From: Oscillospiraceae bacterium
Lineage (GTDB): Bacteria > Bacillota > Clostridia > Oscillospirales > Ruminococcaceae
Assembly (NCBI GenBank): GCA_017559185.1
Contig: JAFYSU010000055.1
Location: 1-64,000, forward strand
Direction: 5' to 3'
DNA length: 64,000 bases
Both the position numbers and the translations under genes were made by a program. This document shows positions 7,849 to 15,680 of the stretch, in pieces (the stretch's first letter is position 1; each line of letters opens with the position of its first letter). The notes below the pieces were generated by a model. The model had not been told where the DNA came from. It made no database searches and saw only the letters and a list, made by a program, of their open reading frames with translations.

Positions 7849-9471
7849 TTATTTAGGAATTAATTGAAGTATCTGCTCGATATTCTTTTTACCAAATGAA
7901 ATTTGATTATCGTTTATTACAAGGCATGGTACACTCATCACCTTATACCGTTCTTTTAAGTCCTCAAAATGCCGAATGTCATACACATGTGCTTTGATAT
8001 AAGGGCTCTCCGCAGCAATACGCTGAGCTGCCACAACCAAATCCGGACACATGGTACACGACAGTGTAACAAGTATCTTCATATCCACGGTATTTTTGAT
8101 TGAGTTTATTTGCTGTTTTACATCATCGCTTATTTTCTGACCCGAGCCTGCAGCGTTATATAACCCAAGTACAAAAGAAGTGAATTCATGACCGGTTGGT
8201 ACACCATGGAAAGCCAGTCCGGTTTGTGTACCATCTGCCCTGCACACCATAACGCATGGAAGATTTTCACTGTATGAGTTATCTTTGTCAACATAAACCG
8301 TAAGCTTATCGGACAAATCCGCTAAAGCTGTAATAAACTTCTCCAGTTCTTTAGACACTGGACGATTATCCAAATGCAGTTTCAGCTGAAGTGAGTTTTC
8401 CATACGAGAAAATACTGTATCCAGCTGCTCACGCATCTCGTGGGTAAACAGCTCACCTATTTCGCTTGTTTCCTGCGCTGTGACACCAATAGTCGCTTGG
8501 TTAGATTTTGGCAAAGGTGCATTTGTACGCAATCCGGTTTTTCGCTGCATTTCAGCAACATATTTTTCCAGTTCCGTTGCAGCCATTGCACCATCACCGA
8601 CAGCTGTAACCACCTGACGCAAAGGTTTGATACACACATCCCCCGCTGCATATACACCATCTGCACTGGTTTTCTGCGAAGTATCGGTCACAATATAACC
8701 ATGTTCATTCAATTCAATCGTACCTTTAAGTATTTCGGTGGCAGGTGCATAGCCTGCAAATACAAACACACCTAAGGTTTCGTTGCTTTTATATTCCGTA
8801 ACCTTTCCGGTGACGGTGTTTTTATATCGAACATAGTTAAGACCGTTTTCTCCGGAAACTTCTTCCATAACAGTATTTGTAAGAACGGTTATTTTTTCAT
8901 GATTTTTTGCTTGCTCCGCAACCGAGGCCGCACACGAAAAATCATTCTTTCGGACAAGAATTGTTACATGACGGGCAAATTTTGTAAGAAACACGCTTTC
9001 CTCCGCTGCGGCATAACCGCCGCCCACTACAAATACTTCCTTATCGGTAAAAAATTCACCGTCACAGGTAGCACAGTAGGCAACACCCCTGCCCTTGTGT
9101 TCTTCCTCACCTTTAAAGCCCACACTTCTTGGGTGCGCACCTGTGGCTATCAGTACCCCAAAACAGCGAAAATCTCCCCGATTTGTGCGAACAGTCTTTA
9201 TATTTTCGCTTAGGTCAAAGCCTGTAACCTCAGCTATCATAAACTCCGCACCAAAATATTCCGCCTGCTTTTGCATGGTATCGGTAAGGGCTTTACCACT
9301 GGTCTTTAAAATTCCCGGATAGTTTACTACCTCGTGAGTAATGGTAATCTGACCGCCAAGCTGTTCCTTTTCCAAAACCAACACGCGGTATTTTGCTCGG
9401 GCAAGGTAAATGGCTGCCGTAAGTCCAGCAGGACCACCGCCTACCACAACCACATCATACAAATTTTCCAT
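7849..9471 (-). CDS. AhpF-like flavoprotein disulfide reductase with C-terminal thiol domain
   Basis: Predicted NAD(P)H-dependent electron donor to the adjacent peroxiredoxin. The N-terminal two thirds is a thioredoxin-reductase module: FAD site GGGPAG (11-16), redox pair CATC (C133/C136), NAD(P)H site VVGGGYAA (148-155) and the second FAD motif AAGDV (275-279). From about residue 340 comes a double thioredoxin-fold domain like the N-terminal domain of E. coli AhpF, with its own CTMC pair (C472/C475). The domain order is thus reversed relative to AhpF. This matches the TIGR03143 'AhpF homologue' family, which is typically encoded next to a sole AhpC. Its ATG shares one base with the ahpC stop codon, so translation is coupled. 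Confidence 0.92.
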   Translation of the reverse strand: MENLYDVVVVGGGPAGLTAAIYLARAKYRVLVLEKEQLGGQITITHEVVNYPGILKTSGKALTDTMQKQAEYFGAEFMIAEVTGFDLSENIKTVRTNRGDFRCFGVLIATGAHPRSVGFKGEEEHKGRGVAYCATCDGEFFTDKEVFVVGGGYAAAEESVFLTKFARHVTILVRKNDFSCAASVAEQAKNHEKITVLTNTVMEEVSGENGLNYVRYKNTVTGKVTEYKSNETLGVFVFAGYAPATEILKGTIELNEHGYIVTDTSQKTSADGVYAAGDVCIKPLRQVVTAVGDGAMAATELEKYVAEMQRKTGLRTNAPLPKSNQATIGVTAQETSEIGELFTHEMREQLDTVFSRMENSLQLKLHLDNRPVSKELEKFITALADLSDKLTVYVDKDNSYSENLPCVMVCRADGTQTGLAFHGVPTGHEFTSFVLGLYNAAGSGQKISDDVKQQINSIKNTVDMKILVTLSCTMCPDLVVAAQRIAAESPYIKAHVYDIRHFEDLKERYKVMSVPCLVINDNQISFGKKNIEQILQLIPK

Positions 9472-10034
9472 TACAACTGCCCTACCAAATCCAAGCTTGG
9501 TTTCAAAGTTTCCGCACCTGGCTTCCAGTTAGCAGGACAAACTTGATCGCCGTGGGCGTGTACAAACTGACATGCCTGAACTTTACGCAGCAGTTCTTCG
9601 GCATTTCTGCCCACATTACCTGCTGTTACCTCATAACCCACAATTTTGCCATCGGGATTAATGATGAATGTTCCTCTCTCTGCAAGACCGTCTTCCTCTA
9701 TCAAAACCTCAAAATCTTTGGAAATTGCATGGGTTGGGTCTGCCAGCATTGGGTAATTAATCTTCTTAATACGGTCAGATGCATCGTGCCATGCCTTATG
9801 AACAAAATGTGTATCGGTAGATACAGAATAAACCTCACAGCCTATAGCTTTAAACTGTTCATATTTGTCTGCTAAATCCTCGAGCTCTGTAGGACAAACA
9901 AAGGTAAAGTCAGCAGGATAAAAGAAAAATACACTCCATTTACCCATAATATCTTTTTTAGACACAAATTTAAAATCGTTTTCGTGGAATGCATAGGTGC
10001 GAAAATCTGAAACTTCTTTATTTATCATAGACAT
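9471..10034 (-). CDS. ahpC: Alkyl hydroperoxide peroxidase AhpC (2-Cys peroxiredoxin)
   Basis: Cytoplasmic peroxidase reducing H2O2, organic hydroperoxides and probably peroxynitrite. The 187 residues match typical AhpC length. The peroxidatic cysteine is C47 in DFTFVCPTE and the resolving cysteine is C166 in QVCPANW, so this is a typical 2-Cys enzyme. The gene is the middle member of an operon: desulfoferrodoxin three bases upstream and its presumed reductase overlapping downstream. Superoxide would be reduced to peroxide by the first gene product and the peroxide removed by this one. Confidence 0.97.
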   Translation of the reverse strand: MSMINKEVSDFRTYAFHENDFKFVSKKDIMGKWSVFFFYPADFTFVCPTELEDLADKYEQFKAIGCEVYSVSTDTHFVHKAWHDASDRIKKINYPMLADPTHAISKDFEVLIEEDGLAERGTFIINPDGKIVGYEVTAGNVGRNAEELLRKVQACQFVHAHGDQVCPANWKPGAETLKPSLDLVGQL

Positions 10035-10037
10035 AAA

Positions 10038-10412
10038 TTAATTCCTCCAAAGATCATGTTGATTACAAAACGCGTATGCTGCCCGTACCTCGTCACCTTC
10101 ACAGACAGCAAATTTTGCTTTAGGCTTATCATTGGGGTCCAAATGGGCATACTGAATACCATGTTCGGTTTCCAAGCAAATCCACTCGATATAATGCTCC
10201 TTGGACATAGGATGTTCCACCTCGCCCACGCTGACATGAACAATGTTGTTCTTAATTTCGTATACAGGTACATGTTTTTCTTCAGACGCTTCGGTGGTGT
10301 CAGGGGTTATCTCATGCATTTTCTCACCACAACAGTAAAGAGGCACTCCCTTGTTGCGAATCATTGCAACAATATTACCGCAGTGTTTACAAATATAAAA
10401 TTTTTGCTTCAT
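10038..10412 (-). CDS. dfx: Desulfoferrodoxin (superoxide reductase)
   Basis: Non-haem iron enzyme reducing superoxide to hydrogen peroxide without releasing oxygen, typical of anaerobes. At 124 residues it is the two-domain form. The N-terminal desulforedoxin-like centre I has cysteines C8, C11, C27 and C28. The SOR domain has centre II ligands H47 (EKHVP), H67 (HPM), H73, C116 and H119 (CNQH), with E45 and K46 beside the site. All ligands are present and spaced as in Desulfovibrio Dfx. The ATG was chosen because AAGGAGG precedes it; a longer reading adds 17 unlikely residues. It leads the dfx-ahpC-reductase operon. Confidence 0.96.
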   Translation of the reverse strand: MKQKFYICKHCGNIVAMIRNKGVPLYCCGEKMHEITPDTTEASEEKHVPVYEIKNNIVHVSVGEVEHPMSKEHYIEWICLETEHGIQYAHLDPNDKPKAKFAVCEGDEVRAAYAFCNQHDLWRN

Positions 10413-10578
10413 AAAAAACCTCCTTCTGAAAAAAGTGTGTCCAAAACTTTGTAAATAATTCACATTAATTTGAACACACTATCATTAATGAATTAATCCC
10501 GAAGAAAATTGTTCCATTCCGTTCAATATCTATGCGGTACTCTTTGGGGCAAAAATCTATAATAAAGGAAGAAATAAT
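10413..10578. promoter_or_regulatory. Divergent promoter region, dfx operon / SDR gene
   Basis: This 166-base region must hold both promoters. A ten-base palindrome, TCATTAATGA, lies at 10482-10491. It is AT-rich like PerR-type sites but does not match the PerR box closely. TATAAT occurs at 10558-10563, probably too close to the SDR start to be its -10 element. Confidence 0.35.
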
Positions 10579-11376
10579 ATGAGATTGAAAGATAAAGTTG
10601 TATTGGTCACTGCTTCTACTCGCGGTATTGGTCTTGCATGTGTGAAAGCTTGTGCAAAGGAAGGTGCCGTTGTTTACATGGCTGCAAGAAATTTACAGCA
10701 AGCACAAGCAATTGCAGACAGTCTTAATTCAGAGGGCTGCAAAGTAAAATGTGTATTTAACGACGCAACTAAACCTGAAACCTTTTACTCCATGGTGGAG
10801 GATGTAGTAAAGCAAGAAAGCCGCATTGATGTATTGGTTAATAATTTCGGAGGCTCTAATCCTGCTAAGGATATGGACTTTGCCAATACCGATTGCTCTG
10901 TGTTCTTGGATACCATTAATCTAAACCTGAGAAGTGTGTTTATGGCAAGCCAAGCAGCGGCAAAATATATGGCTGTACAAAAAGGCGGCAGCATAATCAA
11001 CATTTCCTCTGTCAGCAGCATTGTCGCAGATATTTCTCAGGTTGCTTACGGAACAAGCAAAGCGGCAATAAACCATCTTACCAAATTAATCGCTGTTCAA
11101 GAAGCAAAGCATAATATACGCTGTAATGCAGTGCTTCCCGGAATGACCGCCACAGATGCAATGGAAAATTTCTTATCGCAGGAATTCCGCAGCCTGTTCT
11201 TGCGTAACATTCCACTTAACAGAATGGGATTACCTGATGAAATTGCTGCCGCTGTAGTATATTTAGCAAGTGATGAAGCCTCGTACACTACCGGACAACT
11301 GTTGGCTGTATCCGGTGGTTTCGGAGTAGCAACACCGTTATACAGTGAGTTATTTGATAAAAAATTTCGCAGATAA
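10579..11376 (+). CDS. SDR oxidoreductase resembling 7-alpha-hydroxysteroid dehydrogenase
   Basis: Classical short-chain dehydrogenase of 265 residues. The cofactor loop is TASTRGIG (11-18) rather than TGxxxGIG. R15 and R37 (YMAARN) suggest NADP(H). The NNFGG motif is at 89-92 onward, catalytic Ser is S144 and the YxxxK pair is Y157/K161. Several stretches (TASTRGIG, AYGTSKAAIN, NIRCNAVLPG, the C-terminal GGFGVATP) agree with my memory of the clostridial bile-acid 7-alpha-HSDH group of C. absonum/sardiniense more than with generic FabG. Substrate identity is inference; other steroid or keto substrates are possible. GAAGGAAGA precedes the start. It is divergent from the oxygen-defence operon. 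Confidence 0.82.
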   Translation: MRLKDKVVLVTASTRGIGLACVKACAKEGAVVYMAARNLQQAQAIADSLNSEGCKVKCVFNDATKPETFYSMVEDVVKQESRIDVLVNNFGGSNPAKDMDFANTDCSVFLDTINLNLRSVFMASQAAAKYMAVQKGGSIINISSVSSIVADISQVAYGTSKAAINHLTKLIAVQEAKHNIRCNAVLPGMTATDAMENFLSQEFRSLFLRNIPLNRMGLPDEIAAAVVYLASDEASYTTGQLLAVSGGFGVATPLYSELFDKKFRR

Positions 11377-11420
11377 AATAAAAGCACTTAAAGGTATAAG
11401 GTTTTTGGAATTATACCGCA

Positions 11421-11466
11421 AAAAAACCAACAGCCTGTTGCAAACAAGCTGTTGGTTTTTAATTTT
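11421..11466. terminator. Bidirectional intrinsic terminator
   Basis: Thirteen-base perfect arms at 11422-11434 and 11448-11460, rich in A on the left and T on the right, enclose a 13-base loop. It terminates the rightward SDR gene and the convergent leftward H-cluster gene. Confidence 0.9.
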
Positions 11467-11499
11467 AATTAATTCAAATATAATCGGTCAGCATTACTG

Positions 11500-13380
11500 T
11501 TACAGGTTGCGTACATCCTGTCTGATAGACTGAGACACTTCACTTACACTACGGCTCTGTTCAGAAATTTCTTCCGTTGTTTCCGCAATATGTGTAATTT
11601 TTTCGTTCAGTACGGAAATGCTTTCCAAAAGTCGCTTAATAGCTTCAACGCTACCGTTTATTTTTGGTATTGTGTTAGTTGCCTGTGTTTCGTTTTCGCT
11701 AATCAATTCGGTTGTGGAATTCGCAAGGTTTCTTACTTCACCTGCAACAACCGCAAAACCTTTACCCTGTTCACCTGCTTTTGCAGCTTCAATGCTTGCA
11801 TTTATACTAAGCAGGTTGGTCATGCTTGCAACATTGGCAATGTCATCGTTGCTCTTACGGTATATATCTACAAATTCAGCAAACAGCTTAAGGGAATCAT
11901 TTATCGCATCACATTGTTCGCTAATTTCGTTCATTGTGCAAATAACCTGATTTACATCTTCGGCTGTCATTGTATTGGCTTGTGCAAGCTGTCTTACACT
12001 GCGGTTAAGGCTAACAAAATCGTTTGCAATCTTTTCTATTTTTGCATAACGTACATTTGTTTCGGCAACATTGTCGGCATGGAGTTTTTCAATTTCTTCA
12101 CGCTCTTTTTCAGCAAGAGCCTTAACATAGTGTATGCAGTTTTCTTTAACATTCGCACCACTGTGAATTGCCATAGCCATATGTTTACATGTAGCATATC
12201 CGCAAGACGAACAGTCGATATGGCGTGATTCTACGGTAGTTTTTCCCATAGCATTGAAAATCTCGTCAAATTCGCGCTCGCTCAGCATAGGAATATTTAT
12301 TTTTTTATTGGTGTATTCGCGTTTAAAGTCGTTAATATCAAGACCTTTAAACTGCTTGCAGAAATTATTCCATCTGCGCTTTAATGACAATGAATTATCC
12401 CATGGTGTTTTCTTTAATCCAAAGGTTTTGTCTGCCACAAGCTTATTCATATCGTTTATGGCAATTTCAACATCTATGTCGTTAATTCTGTCATCGGTAG
12501 CCGAACCGCGGATACAGCCCTTTTGACAATTCAAAATATCCACCATAAAAGGAAGATTGTTTTTGCGGTGTGTGTACTCCTGAAGGAATTTGTATGCTTC
12601 AGCTTCACCTTCTACCTGCAAAACGGAAACCTTATTACCAAGGAAAAAGTGCACACACTCTTTAAGACCGCCCGGTTTTGGATATCTTGCACCCAAACCG
12701 TATGTGGACTCTTCTTCCGCTTCTGGAGCAGACATATATTTACTTCCTATTGCTTCCATAAGCTTTTTAAAGGTTACATTATATTTTACATATCCATGTG
12801 TATTTTTATCGGTTATTTCAAGTTTTTTTGCAATACAAGGACTAAGGAACACAAGGTCTTCCCTAACATTTTTGTACTTTTTAAGGTAAATTGCTTCCTG
12901 CATCATTGGGCTGTGCAAAGGAACCAGCATTGGTATAAGCTCCGGCTGATATTTTTCTATGTAATTTACAATAGCAGGGCATGGCTGACTAATGAGTCCC
13001 TGCTTGCCTGTTTGTTTAAGGTAAGAAATATATGACCATGTAGTAATATCCGCACCAAAGCTAACACTGTAAATATGTGCTACACCCAGTGATTTAAGGT
13101 ATCCGTAAATTTTTTTATATGTTTTGGGATAGTTTGCAATAAATGCAGGTGCAACAATTACCGAAAGCTTTTTACCTGCTTTCAAATCATTCAAGAAACG
13201 AACGGTATCATCTTCGTAGTCTCTTGCTCCGTGTCTGCAGTTATCAAAGCATGCACCGCATTGTATACATATTTTTTCATTTACATCAATTCTATTTCCG
13301 CGTGCAGTATTTGCAAGGAACACCGGACAAGACCTTATACATTTGTTACAGCCAACACATTTTTCATTAGTAAATATCAT
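11500..13380 (-). CDS. Ferredoxin / [FeFe]-hydrogenase-like / chemoreceptor signalling fusion
   Basis: Soluble multidomain protein of 626 residues. Residues 1-55 are two [4Fe-4S] ferredoxin motifs (C8, C11, C14, C18; C38, C41, C44, C48). About 70-330 is an [FeFe]-hydrogenase large-subunit domain whose H-cluster ligands are kept: C134 (QPCPA), C182 (SPCIAKKLE), C285 and C289 (NCQKGC). The cysteine that normally precedes C134 in TSCCP and shuttles protons is proline here. Residues 388-418 form a further Fe-S motif (C390, C393, C398, C415). From about 450 there is a coiled-coil methyl-accepting chemotaxis signalling domain with the hairpin tip EAAKAGEQGKGFAVVAGEVR at 531-550. There is no membrane segment. 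I infer a cytoplasmic H2 or redox sensor rather than a catabolic hydrogenase. Confidence 0.88.
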   Translation of the reverse strand: MIFTNEKCVGCNKCIRSCPVFLANTARGNRIDVNEKICIQCGACFDNCRHGARDYEDDTVRFLNDLKAGKKLSVIVAPAFIANYPKTYKKIYGYLKSLGVAHIYSVSFGADITTWSYISYLKQTGKQGLISQPCPAIVNYIEKYQPELIPMLVPLHSPMMQEAIYLKKYKNVREDLVFLSPCIAKKLEITDKNTHGYVKYNVTFKKLMEAIGSKYMSAPEAEEESTYGLGARYPKPGGLKECVHFFLGNKVSVLQVEGEAEAYKFLQEYTHRKNNLPFMVDILNCQKGCIRGSATDDRINDIDVEIAINDMNKLVADKTFGLKKTPWDNSLSLKRRWNNFCKQFKGLDINDFKREYTNKKINIPMLSEREFDEIFNAMGKTTVESRHIDCSSCGYATCKHMAMAIHSGANVKENCIHYVKALAEKEREEIEKLHADNVAETNVRYAKIEKIANDFVSLNRSVRQLAQANTMTAEDVNQVICTMNEISEQCDAINDSLKLFAEFVDIYRKSNDDIANVASMTNLLSINASIEAAKAGEQGKGFAVVAGEVRNLANSTTELISENETQATNTIPKINGSVEAIKRLLESISVLNEKITHIAETTEEISEQSRSVSEVSQSIRQDVRNL

Positions 13381-13443
13381 TTATGTTTCCCCTTACACAT
13401 ATTTAAAATGTTAATTACAAAAAAATCCTCTGACCTATTTTAA

Positions 13444-13471
13444 ATTATACACCTTTTTTACATTCCTTCAA
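13444..13471 (-). promoter_or_regulatory. SigA-type promoter of H-cluster sensor gene
   Basis: Reading leftward, TTGAAG (13466-13471) and TATAAT (13444-13449) are separated by 16 bases. They lie 64 bases before the start codon, whose ribosome site is AAGGGG. Confidence 0.6.
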
Positions 13472-13594
13472 TATTCCTACAAAATAAAACTGCTAAAAAT
13501 TCATTTTTTCTTGCACTTTTTATATTGTGCAAAAAAATTTATGTGATATATGGCAAATAAAGCTTAAAAATTTCTCTTATTTTCAATTTTTAAA

Positions 13595-13642
13595 TCTATA
13601 AAAAGAATGAGCTTGGCACTACACCAAACCCATTCTTTTTAT
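13595..13642 (-). terminator. Intrinsic terminator of MscS-type gene
   Basis: A long imperfect stem pairs 13598-13616 with 13624-13642; the outer 12 pairs are perfect. Reading leftward it ends in TTTTTATAG. It lies 45 bases beyond the channel gene's stop codon. Confidence 0.8.
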
Positions 13643-13686
13643 AATATTAAGGGGAGAAAATCGAAATTTATCTCTGGATTTCTGAT

Positions 13687-14850
13687 TTATTCATTAAAGA
13701 ATTTGTTTTCCATTTTTTCAAGCATTCTTGCGGCAAATTCTCTTCCGCCCATGCCAAACGAAATTGCAAATGCAACTGCTGCTGCCGCCATCATGAGTAT
13801 GAACGCTGTATTTACAATAATCTCGGCAACACCAAGTTCACTTAAAATCATAAATCCGCCAAGGATATAAATAGCAGTCTTAGCTACAACAGCACCTGCC
13901 TGACTGCCGTTTTCTTTAATGGCTTTATGAGCAATTGAACCGCACACATAACACGCAAGCATAAGCAAAACAGCTGTAAGTACATAAGGCATATATCCTA
14001 TAACAGCGTTGCCAATGTTTGTTATAACCTTAAGCTGAAGCAGGTTAAAGCCTTCAACAGTAAAGAATATCACCATAACAACATTAACTATTACACCTGC
14101 TGTTTTGGAAAACACAAAATTTTTAGCCTTGCCGTCAAGCTGTTTGTTTATTGCAGTATCCAAACCGGCAGCTGCTATCATGTGTTCAACAATTTTTCCG
14201 GAGAATTTTGCAATCATGCAGCCAATTACAATTATAACCAATGCTGCAAATATGCTTGGTATGTATGCAAAAATAACATCCAGCATTCTTACTGCCGGTC
14301 CGGAAATTGCCTGAATTCCCAATACATTAAGCGCTGTAATTATAACAGGTATAATAATGAGTACATAAACAATGTATGCCAAGGTATTGGAAAGCTTGCC
14401 TTCGTCGGAAACTTCAATACCTGCTTTTTCCTGCAAAGCATCAATTTTTATTTTGCCGAACACAGGCACAAGCAGTTCACGCACAAGTTCAGCCGCAAAC
14501 ATTCCTGTACCCATAACAACAATGGCAGCAACAATGTTTGGAAGATAACCCCACATTGTGTCAAGCAGATTAAGTATAGGAAAGGATATACTTCCCATTC
14601 CCCATGCTTCAAATATTCCGGGAACAAACAAAAGGAAAACAAACAGCTGTGTAAGCTTTCCTGTAAACGCTACCATTGTAGTTTTACTTTCATAGCTGTT
14701 TTGAGATTTACCAAACAGCTTTTCAATTTTTGCGGTGTTAATAAGCTTTACAACAAGGGATTTTGCAATGCTTGCAGCAACAAATGCCACTATAAGCAGC
14801 AAAACGGATTTTACCGCACCCCATGCACTCGTAAATACGATTTCATTCAT
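13687..14850 (-). CDS. MscS-like mechanosensitive channel family protein (conserved-TM-helix type)
   Basis: Integral membrane protein of 387 residues built from repeated hydrophobic hairpins. Three repeats share the pattern LPNIVAAIVVMGTGMFAAEL, IPSIFAALVIIVIGCMIAKF and MPYVLTAVLLMLACYVCGSI, which corresponds to the conserved TM helix family (PF05552, CmpX-like). A C-terminal AFAISFGMGGREFAARML segment is the MscS pore-helix-like end. There is no large cytosolic beta domain, so it may act as an osmotic or membrane-stress channel of the small class. GGAGG precedes the ATG. The promoter contains a TetR-type dyad shared with the divergent regulator, so repression by that regulator is likely. Confidence 0.8.
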   Translation of the reverse strand: MNEIVFTSAWGAVKSVLLLIVAFVAASIAKSLVVKLINTAKIEKLFGKSQNSYESKTTMVAFTGKLTQLFVFLLFVPGIFEAWGMGSISFPILNLLDTMWGYLPNIVAAIVVMGTGMFAAELVRELLVPVFGKIKIDALQEKAGIEVSDEGKLSNTLAYIVYVLIIIPVIITALNVLGIQAISGPAVRMLDVIFAYIPSIFAALVIIVIGCMIAKFSGKIVEHMIAAAGLDTAINKQLDGKAKNFVFSKTAGVIVNVVMVIFFTVEGFNLLQLKVITNIGNAVIGYMPYVLTAVLLMLACYVCGSIAHKAIKENGSQAGAVVAKTAIYILGGFMILSELGVAEIIVNTAFILMMAAAAVAFAISFGMGGREFAARMLEKMENKFFNE

Positions 14851-14940
14851 AGTTTATACCTCCGTTATCTTTATCGGGCGGTCTGTCATAAATGTTCAAA
14901 ATATATTGTTATATTGACATTCTCGCCCTCTTGTGATACG

Positions 14941-14969
14941 ATTTTAACAACACAGTGTTGCAAAGTCAA
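14941..14969 (-). promoter_or_regulatory. Promoter of MscS-type gene with operator in spacer
   Basis: Leftward TTGACT (14964-14969) and TAAAAT (14941-14946) are 17 bases apart. The dyad CAACACAGTGTTG fills positions 14948-14960, within the spacer. Binding there would block RNA polymerase, so it is a natural repression site. Confidence 0.72.
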
Positions 14970-15023
14970 CAAGCAATTTTTAAAACAACGCTGTGAATTA
15001 AACAAAAATTCAACAGCGTGTTG
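14948..15023. promoter_or_regulatory. Three related TetR-type operator dyads
   Basis: CAACACAGTGTTG (14948-14960) is a perfect 13-base dyad. CAACAGCGTGTTG (15011-15023) differs at two central positions. A weaker copy beginning CAACGCTGTG lies at 14986-14998. Their size and symmetry suit a TetR dimer. One overlaps the leftward promoter and the others lie before the regulator's own gene, fitting autoregulation. Confidence 0.7.
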
Positions 15024-15069
15024 GAATTCTGCTCTTGAATTTACAAATTATTAAAAAGAGGTTTTTTAT

Positions 15070-15621
15070 ATGGCTGAAAGCAGAAGAGTACGAATGACAA
15101 AAAAACTAATAAAAGATGCTCTTATTGACCTTTTGGAAACCCGTCCACTTAATAAAATAACAATTAAAGAAATTTGCATGGTTGCCGATGTTAATCGTTC
15201 AACCTTTTACGCATATTACGAAACGGTCGATGCACTTCTTCAGGAAATAAACGAAGATGTTTTGGCTCAGCTTCCGCAAGCACCAAACGAATCAAACTGC
15301 AATTCACTTGAAGAATTTAAAGGTGTGCTTATAAACTTTTTGGATTATGTAAAGGAAAACCACCAGCTGTTTCGTGTTCTTATGCTGCATCCTAACAGCA
15401 ATACCTTTAACCACAAGCTTTTTGAGTCTGTAACTAATAAATACCGCAAGGTATTGCTGCAAAAAAACTCCATGACAGCCCGTTATGATTATATTTTTAA
15501 GATAAACGGTTTTATTGGTATGGCAAAAGATTGGGTAAATAACGATTTTCCAATAAGCAGCATTGAATTTACGGATATAGCATTATCTTTGATGTTTAAT
15601 AATGCTTTACCAGATAAATAA
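15070..15621 (+). CDS. TetR/AcrR family transcriptional regulator
   Basis: DNA-binding repressor of 183 residues. The N-terminal helix-turn-helix (about 10-57) has the family signature ITIKEICMVADVNRSTFYAY. The C-terminal domain (about 75-180) is the ligand and dimer part and resembles the DhaS-like TetR_C_8 type. AGAGG precedes the ATG. The divergent region upstream holds three dyads related to CAACRC-N-GTGTTG, one within the promoter of the channel gene, so the likely targets are that gene and its own. The ligand is unknown. Confidence 0.9.
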   Translation: MAESRRVRMTKKLIKDALIDLLETRPLNKITIKEICMVADVNRSTFYAYYETVDALLQEINEDVLAQLPQAPNESNCNSLEEFKGVLINFLDYVKENHQLFRVLMLHPNSNTFNHKLFESVTNKYRKVLLQKNSMTARYDYIFKINGFIGMAKDWVNNDFPISSIEFTDIALSLMFNNALPDK

Positions 15622-15627
15622 TCATAT

Positions 15628-15657
15628 TTGACAAACATCTTTGGAAAAGCGTATAAT
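15628..15657 (+). promoter_or_regulatory. Near-consensus SigA promoter
   Basis: TTGACA (15628-15633) and TATAAT (15652-15657), both perfect hexamers, are 18 bases apart. The promoter begins six bases after the TetR stop codon and drives the small Cys/His-rich gene independently. Confidence 0.85.
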
Positions 15658-15680
15658 TTTGTGACAAAGGAGTGATTACA

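Noticed and set aside
10482-10491. PerR box before desulfoferrodoxin gene
   Set aside because: TCATTAATGA is palindromic but too short and too divergent from TTATAAT-N-ATTATAA to claim PerR control.
11500-13380. Annotation as a catabolic [FeFe]-hydrogenase
   Set aside because: The proton-shuttle cysteine is absent and the C-terminus is a chemoreceptor signalling domain, so a sensor is more probable than an energy-metabolism enzyme.
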